64,000 nt of DNA. It comes from Legionella micdadei (GTDB taxonomy: Bacteria > Pseudomonadota > Gammaproteobacteria > Legionellales > Legionellaceae). This document shows, piece after piece, positions 37,732-45,935 of the stretch (position 1 is the stretch's first letter; each line of letters begins with the position of its first letter). A program made the translations under genes and the position numbers. Under the pieces are notes generated by a model. That model saw only the letters and a list, made by a program, of their open reading frames with translations. It was not told where the DNA came from and did not search any database. The stretch is taken from the NCBI RefSeq assembly GCF_000953635.1, contig NZ_LN614830.1:1665001-1729000 (forward strand). Reading direction: 5' to 3'.

Positions 37732-40675
37732 CTCGAAACGATCTAATGCCAGTGTGAATAGCTGGCATCGGTTGTGGTTTTATTTGATGGTTGGGCTGGC
37801 TTTATTTTGGCCAAGCTTAACCCCGCTTTATGCAAAATCAGATGGAAGTGCTAATAAATTAATTGAATACCTTGTTCAGGAAAAAAACAACTTAACGCAA
37901 GGCCTCAATGAAACTAAGCTAGTTGCTCCTCCAGCAAATCAAGCAGAATACGATAAGAGCATGCAAGAAAACAAAGCCATGCTAGCATTAAATCGTGCAA
38001 AAATAACAAGTCTAGAGAGCTTTCTTGTCAATCAGAAAAAATTACAACAAGATTTCACTTTGCGGCTAAAACGGTTGCAACAAACCCCCTTATCAGATAG
38101 CGATCAGATAAACGCACAGCAACGAATATCAAATTTAAATACCCTGCTTGATATCAATAAAAAGGGGATTGAATTAATCACTGAAGATTTAGCTTTAGCA
38201 AATCGCTATCAGGATGCTTTGACTGTGCAATCGCAACAATTGGAATTATGGAAATCCAAAAATCAGATGCATCAGCAATTGGAAAAATTGCGCGCTCAAG
38301 AAGATAGGCTTCGCGAATCATTAGAAAAGCTTTATGAGAATAGTATCAAGTTACAGCAACAAGCCAAATCAAGTACCTATTCGGTACCCAATTATACTTT
38401 AGAAGCAAGGTTATTATTAAACAATCAAGTTATTAATTTAACTCAATACAAAATTGCTGAAATTGATTTACAGAAAAAATTAGTAAAAGCGGATTATAAG
38501 TTAGAAAAAAGTCCTGATATCAGAACATTACAAGCGGTCACAGAAACTTATAAAAATGCCATTACCCAATTGGTTGAAATGGAAGAATCATTAAAAAAAA
38601 TGGTGAGTATGCTCACTAATGAGCAACTACAATTTACTGATGCTAATCTGAAACAGCAATTTTCTGCTTTAATGCGTATAATTAAGTCGAAAATTGAAGG
38701 GATTGTTATTCAACAACAAACGCTTCAGGAAGATCTTGAAAACCATGAACAAGAGCTGAAAAAGCAATTATCAGTTCGACAAAGTTTATCTGAATATCGA
38801 ATCGACAGTTGGCCAACGATCATCGAGCAAATTTCAAAAATTCCAAGTCAATTTTATCACTACATCAAATCATTAGTCCTTAAAGTTAAGGATAATTATT
38901 TATGGCAAGATGTACTTCCAGCTACATTATTATGGGTAGCGCTTTTTTCTGTCATTCTTGTTTCCCTCGGCCTTCATCGAATACTGAAACACTTAACGCG
39001 AGATAAAGAACGTTCACGCTTATCGGGACATTTATATACTGGTACTTTAACACTTTTGAGTCGTAATTTACCCCATTTGACTTTTGCTACAAGTATTATA
39101 CTTCTTCTCTACCTTAACCATGTCCTATTTGCTAACTATCAATTATTGCTTAATTTAATTGGAGTGTGGCTTACGTTTCGTACCCTCATATTAATTGCCA
39201 GCTTAGCTTTGTTAGAACGCGTAAGCGATGCATCAGGGAAAGATGTGAGTCTCTTCTACCGGCTTAAATGGCTCCTTCTCACTGGGGGTTGGGCAACAGC
39301 TCTGATGGTTATTTCAAATGAGCTGCCTTTGTCATCAATCCTACAAGATATCTTCAGCCGTTTGTTTATGTTGTTTTTAGTTGCAGTTTCAGTAGTGGGA
39401 TGGCGTTCGAAAGAGGTCATTACCCATATTCTCCACCCGTTAATGAAATCTAAGAAACGGTATTTTCGCAATGCCGCTATGTTACTTGTAGTTCTAATTC
39501 CACTCACGCTCTTTACTACTGCAATGATAGGGCTTGTTGGATACATCAACCTTGCCTGGACAATGAGCCGCTATCAAATGCAAATCCTTCTACTGATAAC
39601 TGGCTATGTTTTAATCCGCGGTATGCTGTTTGACGCGTTAGAGCTCCTATCGGAATGGATGATTTCTACGCTGAGCAATGGTTGGTTATGGATAGAGGTT
39701 GTATTGAAGCCGCTGGATAAAATATTCCGTGTGTTGTTGTTTATCGCGAGCCTCTATGTCTTATTCCAGTTGTGTGGCTGGTATTCAGATTCTGCAGTCA
39801 TTTTGACTTTGCGAGAGTATAGTGAATACCCTCTTGTCAATCTATCGGGTATTCATATTACCCCGCTTAGCGCCCTTGAATTTATTATTTTACTTTCGAT
39901 TTTTGTTTGGGCAGCGAAGTGGACTCGTGAGTTTTGCTATCGATGGCTTTATCGAGATGCAAGAGATGCTGGTATTCGTAATAGCTTATCGGTGTTTACC
40001 CAATACGCCGTTATTTTAATTGGAAGCTTAATTACGTTACGCGTTTTAGGCCTCGATTTTAGCGGAATGTCTATGGTTATTGGTGGACTTGCAGTAGGAA
40101 TGGGATTCGGGCTGCGTGATTTTGCTTCCAATATTGTTGGTGGCATTATGCTGCTTATTGAGAGACCCGTGCGCGAGGGGGATTTAATTACTATAGGTAG
40201 TTACGAAGGACGAGTGGCTCATATTGGCATTCGCTCAATGCGCGTTTCATCATGGGATAACATGGAAGTGCTTATACCTAATGCGGAAACCTTTAATAAA
40301 CCCTTCACCAATTGGACGCATCAAGACAGCATAGTTCGCACCGTTGTTCCAATCAAGGTAAGCAGGGCCGATGATCCGGAAATGATTCAGCAGATCATTT
40401 TTGATGCATTGGCTAGTATTCCTGAAATTGTCCTTGACCCGCCTGCGCAGGTATTCTTAAAGCAAATTGATGATGCTTTAATTGAATTCGAGGTGCGTTA
40501 TTTTATCAATGTGCAAATTCATACTCGCTTTGAAATTCGCTCCAAACTTTTATTTGATATTATGGCAAGATTCAAGGCCGCGGGAGTTAAACCGCCTATA
40601 CCGCCCATCAGTATAGAATTAAAAGAAGGCGAAGATGAATCACCAGTGCTTATTAAGAAGAAAGTTGAACAATGA
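37706..40675 (+). CDS. Large MscS-family mechanosensitive channel (MscK/MscM type)
   Basis: 989 aa. The TTG start at 37706 is backed by AGGA 7 bases upstream; GTG 37754 is an alternative that also leaves the signal peptide (ending LYAKS near residue 46). A long periplasmic coiled-coil region (about 50-390) is followed by around ten membrane helices and the C-terminal MscS pore and beta domains: [29 protein letters not shown] (about 795-823) and the cytoplasmic cage. Architecture and size match MscK/YjeP-type channels that release solutes at hypo-osmotic shock. It overlaps aspS upstream and mutH downstream. Confidence 0.92.
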   Translation: MHPLRKQNSSKRSNASVNSWHRLWFYLMVGLALFWPSLTPLYAKSDGSANKLIEYLVQEKNNLTQGLNETKLVAPPANQAEYDKSMQENKAMLALNRAKITSLESFLVNQKKLQQDFTLRLKRLQQTPLSDSDQINAQQRISNLNTLLDINKKGIELITEDLALANRYQDALTVQSQQLELWKSKNQMHQQLEKLRAQEDRLRESLEKLYENSIKLQQQAKSSTYSVPNYTLEARLLLNNQVINLTQYKIAEIDLQKKLVKADYKLEKSPDIRTLQAVTETYKNAITQLVEMEESLKKMVSMLTNEQLQFTDANLKQQFSALMRIIKSKIEGIVIQQQTLQEDLENHEQELKKQLSVRQSLSEYRIDSWPTIIEQISKIPSQFYHYIKSLVLKVKDNYLWQDVLPATLLWVALFSVILVSLGLHRILKHLTRDKERSRLSGHLYTGTLTLLSRNLPHLTFATSIILLLYLNHVLFANYQLLLNLIGVWLTFRTLILIASLALLERVSDASGKDVSLFYRLKWLLLTGGWATALMVISNELPLSSILQDIFSRLFMLFLVAVSVVGWRSKEVITHILHPLMKSKKRYFRNAAMLLVVLIPLTLFTTAMIGLVGYINLAWTMSRYQMQILLLITGYVLIRGMLFDALELLSEWMISTLSNGWLWIEVVLKPLDKIFRVLLFIASLYVLFQLCGWYSDSAVILTLREYSEYPLVNLSGIHITPLSALEFIILLSIFVWAAKWTREFCYRWLYRDARDAGIRNSLSVFTQYAVILIGSLITLRVLGLDFSGMSMVIGGLAVGMGFGLRDFASNIVGGIMLLIERPVREGDLITIGSYEGRVAHIGIRSMRVSSWDNMEVLIPNAETFNKPFTNWTHQDSIVRTVVPIKVSRADDPEMIQQIIFDALASIPEIVLDPPAQVFLKQIDDALIEFEVRYFINVQIHTRFEIRSKLLFDIMARFKAAGVKPPIPPISIELKEGEDESPVLIKKKVEQ

Positions 40676-41309
40676 AGAAGAGCTTTTGGAGCAATGCCGT
40701 TTAATTGAGGGGCTAAGCTTTGCTCAATTGGCAGATTTCTTACAAATTGCCATTCCAGCTGAAAAACATCGCCGCAAAGGTTGGGCTGGTACTGCCATTG
40801 AACTTGCCTTGGGCACCACTGCTGGAACAAAATCCATACCTGATTTTACGGAACTGGGTATTGAGCTTAAAACTTTGCCTTTGAATGACAAAGGAAAACC
40901 AGCCGAATCTACCTTTGTGACGAGTATCCCCTTGCTTACTATTCATCAACAAGACTGGCCGACTTCGCAATGCTATGCCAAATTAAAACGCGTTTTATGG
41001 CTGCCTATCGAGGGAGATAGAAGAATCCCTTTTGAACATCGTCGTATAGGTCGAGGTTTCCTATGGTCTCCAAATCAAGATGAACAAACAATCTTGTCAG
41101 AGGATTGGCACGAACTCGTGTCCATGATTGGGATGGGACGTTTGGATGAGATTCATGCAGGTATTGGACAGTATTTACAGGTAAGGCCTAAGGCCGCTAA
41201 TGCCAAATCACTTTGTTATGGTTTTGATAGTCAAGGATCAAAGATCTTAACCTTACCCCGCGGTTTTTATTTGCGAAGTCGTTTCACTGGACAAATTGTA
41301 AAATCTTAA
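40635..41309 (+). CDS. mutH: DNA mismatch repair endonuclease MutH
   Basis: 224 aa. The catalytic triad is seen as D70, E77 and K79 in DFTELGIELKT, and LKRVLWLPIEGDR, RRIGRGFLWSPN and YLQVRPKAANAKSL match MutH well. MutH nicks the unmethylated strand at hemimethylated GATC. It overlaps the channel gene by 41 bases; a TTG at 40665 is a possible later start. MutH normally goes with Dam methylation; no dam gene is in the window. Confidence 0.95.
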   Translation: MNHQCLLRRKLNNEEELLEQCRLIEGLSFAQLADFLQIAIPAEKHRRKGWAGTAIELALGTTAGTKSIPDFTELGIELKTLPLNDKGKPAESTFVTSIPLLTIHQQDWPTSQCYAKLKRVLWLPIEGDRRIPFEHRRIGRGFLWSPNQDEQTILSEDWHELVSMIGMGRLDEIHAGIGQYLQVRPKAANAKSLCYGFDSQGSKILTLPRGFYLRSRFTGQIVKS

Positions 41310-41437
41310 ATTGATCCTGGTTTTTATTCTGTCCTGTTCCCTTACCAAGGGTCTCCACTCATTTAGGACATAAAATCATAACTATTTTTTACATCCAAAG
41401 TTATTGTTCTTCGGTTTATGCTGGTGTTATTGTCGTT

Positions 41438-41470
41438 CTTAATATTCTGTTAATTATATTCATTCATAAT
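41438..41470 (+). promoter_or_regulatory. PmrA box and -10 of the 41508 gene
   Basis: CTTAAT-N5-GTTAAT (41438-41454) fits the PmrA direct repeat (YTTAAK-N5-YTTAAK) used by Legionella to switch on Dot/Icm effector genes. CATAAT at 41465-41470 lies 10 bases beyond the box, the same spacing as in the second site at 58460-58492. Confidence 0.6.
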
Positions 41471-41507
41471 ATTGTGAAATATTTGCCGAAATTTAAAACC
41501 GCTTTAT

Positions 41508-43172
41508 ATGAAAATTTCTGTGGCGCAAGCTCTCTTAATTCTTATAGACAATAAATCAAAAATTTTAGCTGAACAGTTGAAAATTGCAAAAGATTCAAAA
41601 GAAAAAAATTTAAATAAAGAATCAATAGAAAGCATAAAATTGCAAATAGATAAGTTAAAAAAACTCTACTTATGTGGCGCTATAGATGATGAAAATCGAT
41701 TGGAAATTGCTAATTATCTAAAAGATCCAATTCTAAATTTATATGAAGTATCCTTCGAGCCAGATGTTATTGATAATGACAGCTCACGCCGATATTTTGA
41801 AACACATCTTGCTTATGAAACACTTGCAAGTCAACTGGATAAATTAACTCTCATTGAGCTAGAAAAGCATTTGCAGTTGGTGAAGGAAACGGCTCCTGAT
41901 TATTATAGTGATCTATACACCATTGTTTTAACTATAAAGCAACAAAGTTTTGGCGATAACACAGAAAAGGAATATGGGTTTTATTTAAAAAAATTAAGAG
42001 ATAACGAAATATTCACTGAATTTTCTGAGGAATCAAGAAAAAAATTAGCTGCTTTAGTCTCTTCTGCTTTTGTGGCGATGATTATTGCTGATAGCAATCC
42101 AAATTTATTCCCATTAGATATCTATGGAGAGGGTATTTACCGTCCGGAAGAAAGAGGGAAAAAAGTTAGGGCTGCCGATAAAAAGACATCTACAAGTGCG
42201 CTTGGACTCCTAAAAAGCCATATGCCTCTAGCAAGGGATGATGCAGCATTGATGCAGAAACCTCAAAATTTCTTAAAACCATCTGATCAGTCAACTTTTA
42301 AACCAGATGCCCCATGGGTAAGAGATAATTTTTCAAGATTAGTGCATCCATTTTCAAACTCCATCTCAGGTACATTGCTTTGCCAACTCCGAGCATTGCT
42401 TAAAATAAAGGGCACTCCACCGCCGAATAATTCACAAGTTGAGAGTATCTATTCTTCAACGGATAAAATGAAAACTTTTTTAACCGTATTTATCGCTGCC
42501 CTTTTATTTAATTCTGGCGGGCATAGTCTTCATGAATTTGTATCTCCCTTGGGGTTGGATAAAGTAAAGGATGCCTTTGCTGATATCCAACGATTTGACA
42601 CATTTACTCTTGAAGAACTTTTTTTGACAAACAATCAAGATGCATTCGATGTGGCGTTAAGTAAAGCAATTGATTATAACAATCAAATTTTAAAAATAAC
42701 TGCGGTCAATGAAGAAATAAAGCAACTTAAGAAAGAATACGACAAACGGACATTAGAGGTAGCGATCAATACCTCAACTTTTAAGGCTGAGACAAGGAGT
42801 AATTTTTTACATCAACTTGAGACTAACATTGATAGCTTGAAAATATGTTTTGAATTGTCGGTTAAAATGCAAAATTTGATTGTTGAGAACCGGACAAGAG
42901 TAAGTGGTGAATACTTTTCTTTTTATCGGCAGGGCGTAATAAGGCATCAATTACTAGAAAAAAAGCTTAATGGGATAATTGAGGCGCTTAGCCACGGTAA
43001 TTTAACTGGTGCAACGAAACTAATCGAAGAGACTGTCACCGACTTAGAAACGTTTAAGTCAAGTTTATTTCTTAGTAAAAAAATACCAGAATTAGCAGCG
43101 CTTGTTGCTATCCAGAAATCTCTTCGAGGTGTTGTTGATGCATGCCAGCAAATGGAAATAGGTAAACCCTAG
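41508..43172 (+). CDS. Large orphan protein, candidate Dot/Icm effector
   Basis: 554 aa, Lys/Glu-rich and mostly helical with coiled-coil stretches near residues 20-55 and 395-430, no signal peptide. A conserved-looking core (about residues 265-350) holds HPFSNSISGTLLCQLRALL and LFNSGGHSLHEFVSPL, a hydrophobic patch that could insert in or bind membranes. I believe similar segments occur in other Legionella orphan proteins but cannot verify this here. No enzymatic motif is seen. The PmrA-type box upstream is the main reason to propose that it is a translocated effector. AT-rich compared with mutH upstream. Confidence 0.75.
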   Translation: MKISVAQALLILIDNKSKILAEQLKIAKDSKEKNLNKESIESIKLQIDKLKKLYLCGAIDDENRLEIANYLKDPILNLYEVSFEPDVIDNDSSRRYFETHLAYETLASQLDKLTLIELEKHLQLVKETAPDYYSDLYTIVLTIKQQSFGDNTEKEYGFYLKKLRDNEIFTEFSEESRKKLAALVSSAFVAMIIADSNPNLFPLDIYGEGIYRPEERGKKVRAADKKTSTSALGLLKSHMPLARDDAALMQKPQNFLKPSDQSTFKPDAPWVRDNFSRLVHPFSNSISGTLLCQLRALLKIKGTPPPNNSQVESIYSSTDKMKTFLTVFIAALLFNSGGHSLHEFVSPLGLDKVKDAFADIQRFDTFTLEELFLTNNQDAFDVALSKAIDYNNQILKITAVNEEIKQLKKEYDKRTLEVAINTSTFKAETRSNFLHQLETNIDSLKICFELSVKMQNLIVENRTRVSGEYFSFYRQGVIRHQLLEKKLNGIIEALSHGNLTGATKLIEETVTDLETFKSSLFLSKKIPELAALVAIQKSLRGVVDACQQMEIGKP

Positions 43173-43201
43173 CCATTCTAATTCATAACTAATCCTATAA
43201 A

Positions 43202-43231
43202 TTGCTCTAAGTGATAAAATTTTGTTATACT
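43202..43231 (+). promoter_or_regulatory. Promoter of the 2H phosphoesterase-like gene
   Basis: TTGCTC (43202-43207), 18-base spacer, TATACT (43226-43231), 29 bases before the proposed start. Confidence 0.45.
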
Positions 43232-43259
43232 GGGAAACTAATTTTGGATAGCTAGTCGA

Positions 43260-43985
43260 ATGTTCGGGAATTATATGCAGCGGATTGATAGGGATGGTAA
43301 CTATACTGCATTTCCAGGTGTCACAGTCATTGCTGGAATCGGGGACAAGCATATCTCATTTTGGCAAAGTGTTTACCACTTTCTCAGTCAATCCGAATTG
43401 ATATGTAAATATTATAAGCCGCTGCCATATGAAAGCTATCATATGACGACTTGCAATCTTTATACTAAAGAACAGCACCCAAATGATTGGCCAGCGATCA
43501 TCACAAGGAAGCGCAGTTTTTTGCAAAAAATTCATGCTGTCCTCAGTGAAATGCTATTAACTCCAAAGGTTTCTATCGACTATATTAGTATCCCTGAGGT
43601 TTTACAGTTATATGTCTCGTTACCTGCAGAGCAAGAAGAGTTAATTAAAGCCATAGCCCGTGAATTTGAGTTAGAGGAATATGTTCCTACAAGTTTCCAT
43701 ATCACTTTGGCTTATGAATATAATCCCATAGTAGATCAAGAAGCATACGATGCGATTAAAAATGAATGCGCCAATCTTCTTCATATTTGCCAAAAGGAAG
43801 GAAATATTATCCTTGATTGTCCTAAGTTATCTTTTTTTAACAGCATGGAAAAATTTATTCCATGGGATGGGAGAGCTAACCCTTTCATTGAGCATACAAC
43901 AAATCAAGCTGGTTTTTTTAGAACCCCACAACTCAGCTCTTTTGTAGATACAATTTCATCATGCTTTTCTTGTAAATTTTTTTGA
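43260..43985 (+). CDS. 2H phosphoesterase-like protein (DUF1868 type)
   Basis: 241 aa. Two HxT motifs, H61-M-T63 in ESYHMTT and H147-I-T149 in PTSFHITLAY, lie about 85 residues apart, the hallmark of 2H phosphoesterases (RNA 2',3'-cyclic phosphodiesterase, 2',5'-oligoadenylate phosphodiesterase and relatives). The N-terminal DRDGNYTAFPGVTVIAGI fits the DUF1868 branch. ATG 43275 (GGGA upstream) is an alternative start. Substrate unknown. It sits next to a candidate effector, so a role on a host nucleotide is possible but unproven. Confidence 0.72.
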   Translation: MFGNYMQRIDRDGNYTAFPGVTVIAGIGDKHISFWQSVYHFLSQSELICKYYKPLPYESYHMTTCNLYTKEQHPNDWPAIITRKRSFLQKIHAVLSEMLLTPKVSIDYISIPEVLQLYVSLPAEQEELIKAIAREFELEEYVPTSFHITLAYEYNPIVDQEAYDAIKNECANLLHICQKEGNIILDCPKLSFFNSMEKFIPWDGRANPFIEHTTNQAGFFRTPQLSSFVDTISSCFSCKFF

Positions 43986-44090
43986 ATTAGTACGTGGGCA
44001 ATGTTAATAAAGCGGAGTATTTCATACTTGCATTAAGCGTAAAATTAGGATTACATAGTTACTAACTTATTCATTTTATGGAGTTATGCT

Positions 44091-44486
44091 ATGAAAAAGC
44101 TGTTTATGTTGGGACTTTCTTCTTTGGCTATTGCAAGCGCTTCTACTTTTGCATCTGATGGTTCTCCCGGCCAATTGTCAGGTTCGCCTACGGAGCAAAT
44201 TATGCAGTTAAATACACAGATCCAAAACCAATTTAACCAGATACAATCGCAAGAGCAAAAGCAAATGGATAAGCTGAACACGCAAATTCAAAACCAACTT
44301 AAGCAAATGCAATCCCAGATACAAGACCAAATGCAAAAAATGAACTCTCAACTCCAAAATCAAATAAAGCAAGTGCAGTCAAATCTTCAGGAACAGATTA
44401 AACAGGTTCAACAACAAGCGACACAACAGCAACAGCAGCAACCGCAACAACCATCACAACAACCAGCAACTCCAAGTAAAAGCTAA
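44091..44486 (+). CDS. Secreted Gln-rich coiled-coil protein
   Basis: 131 aa with a signal peptide (residues 1-22, cleavage after FA). The mature part is a heptad-like array of QIQNQ/QMQSQ repeats (about residues 38-105) ending in a poly-Gln/Pro tail. It should form a long amphipathic helix that oligomerises, perhaps like small Lpp-type periplasmic spacers. There is no lipobox Cys. No known family. Confidence 0.72.
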   Translation: MKKLFMLGLSSLAIASASTFASDGSPGQLSGSPTEQIMQLNTQIQNQFNQIQSQEQKQMDKLNTQIQNQLKQMQSQIQDQMQKMNSQLQNQIKQVQSNLQEQIKQVQQQATQQQQQQPQQPSQQPATPSKS

Positions 44487-44555
44487 TGTGAGATATTAAA
44501 CGCTTGCCCTCACTTTGTTTTGTTATATCTAGCTTAGTTTAAAATAACTCCATGT

Positions 44556-44579
44556 TCCCTGCAGTGGAAACTGCAGGGA
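44556..44579. other. Perfect hairpin after the coiled-coil gene
   Basis: TCCCTGCAG pairs with CTGCAGGGA over a 6-base loop. No T-run follows on either strand. The rest of 44487-44753 shows only the hsp20 ribosome-binding site. Confidence 0.4.
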
Positions 44580-44753
44580 TTAACCAGCAATTCCTGGGAA
44601 AAACTTGCGACTTCCAATGTGATCTAAAACAATGCAATATTGATAAATTTCAGCCATAAGCTAAAATTACTAGAGCTTACTCTCATTGAGCAGCCATCCA
44701 TTATAAACCCAGAGAGTAATCGAAAGGAGTTACAACCATTTAAGGAGAAAAAC

Positions 44754-45251
44754 ATGGGTAGTCTTGAAAGAAGCAATAAGGGAACTCCAATAGCTATTGA
44801 GCGCACAATGAGTCCTTTTTTCCAAATGCACAAAGCAGTGGATGAGGCTATGAAAAATTTTTACCACATGTTCGAAGCGCCTGAATTTAGTTTTGAACGA
44901 TTGGAAAACTTAAGCATTTTTCCCGCAATGGACTTAGTGGAAGCAAATGATCATTATACTTTTGAATTCGAAATGCCTGGGATGGGTGAAGAAGACATCA
45001 ATGTGAGCGTTAATGAAAATCGCCTTACCGTTAAAGGTGAAAAATCAAGCTCCAAGCAGCACAAAGATAAAAACTTCATTAACCGTGAAATAAGGTATGG
45101 AAGTTATGAACGAAGTATAGACTTACCACCCTCTGTGGATGCAGAGAAGGCAACTGCTTCATTCAAAAAAGGAATGCTATGGGTAAAAATTCCCAAGAAA
45201 GCAGGCAGTAAAAGTGCTTCACGCAAGGTTAAGGTTGAAAAAGCTTCATGA
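44754..45251 (+). CDS. Small heat shock protein, Hsp20 family
   Basis: 165 aa from ATG 44754, chosen because AAGGAG lies at 44742-44747; 38 upstream in-frame codons are not like the family. The alpha-crystallin domain spans about residues 57-150: PAMDLVEANDHYTFEFEMPGM, then GSYERSIDLPPSVDAEKATASFKKGMLWVKIPK. It holds unfolding proteins. No sigma-32 promoter was found. Followed by a host-attachment-type gene, a pairing often seen with stress-inducible loci. Confidence 0.93.
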   Translation: MGSLERSNKGTPIAIERTMSPFFQMHKAVDEAMKNFYHMFEAPEFSFERLENLSIFPAMDLVEANDHYTFEFEMPGMGEEDINVSVNENRLTVKGEKSSSKQHKDKNFINREIRYGSYERSIDLPPSVDAEKATASFKKGMLWVKIPKKAGSKSASRKVKVEKAS

Positions 45252-45276
45252 TAAGAGCTAATTCTATACGTTAAGA

Positions 45277-45310
45277 ACCACCTCTTCCCCCTGAAATTGG
45301 GAAAGGTGGT
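45277..45310. other. Intergenic hairpin between hsp20 and the next gene
   Basis: ACCACCT-C-TTCCC pairs with GGGAA-AGGTGGT (12 bp with one bulge) around a 9-base loop. It lacks a T-run, ends 8 bases before the first ATG of the next gene and could attenuate transcription or affect translation there. Confidence 0.4.
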
Positions 45311-45329
45311 CCCAAAAATGGAGTTTAAA

Positions 45330-45776
45330 ATGAAAGATAAGCACGCAACATGGTTGTTGATTTTTGATTCAACTCATTGCCGCATTTATGACTATACAAA
45401 ACACAAAATTGACTTAATTAAAGAAATACAGCATCCAGAAAATAAATTAAGAGACATTGAAATTACCTCAGATAAACCAGGACGCTACCAGGTAATGGGC
45501 CAGGCTCATGGGACATACTCGCAACAGTCTGATCCCAAAGAAATAAAGATTGAACATTTCTCCAAGGAAATTGCCGATGTCCTTGAAAACAATAATGCTA
45601 TTCATGCTTATGAAAAATTAATTCTGGTGGCCCCACCGCATATCCATGGTCTTTTACTCAAGCATCTCGACAAGCAGATCACAAACCGGATAACACACAA
45701 TATAGAAAAAGATTTAATCCACGTCTCTGAGGATCAGTTATTAAGTCATTTAAATGAGATTTTAGAGAGGGAATAA
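45330..45776 (+). CDS. Host attachment family protein (PF10116 type)
   Basis: 148 aa from ATG 45330 behind GGAG at 45320-45323; ATG 45318 is an alternative. TWLLIFDSTHCRIYDYTKHK at the start and KLILVAPPHIHGLLLKHLDKQI in the middle match the family first described in Agrobacterium as needed for attachment to plant cells; the fold resembles eRF1/Baeplc domains. The biochemical role is not known. It probably shares a transcript with hsp20. Confidence 0.8.
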   Translation: MKDKHATWLLIFDSTHCRIYDYTKHKIDLIKEIQHPENKLRDIEITSDKPGRYQVMGQAHGTYSQQSDPKEIKIEHFSKEIADVLENNNAIHAYEKLILVAPPHIHGLLLKHLDKQITNRITHNIEKDLIHVSEDQLLSHLNEILERE

Positions 45777-45935
45777 ATTTTTCTTAAAAGTGCAATTGCT
45801 ATCTCTGCTTGATGTTTTCATTAGTGGAATTTTACAGTGCAATAACTTAACAAGAAGTGCTATCCTATCCGCATTGCCTAAGATTGGTTTGCCCCACAAT
45901 TTCATTAGTCTAAGCTAGAGATAAGGAAGTCCATA

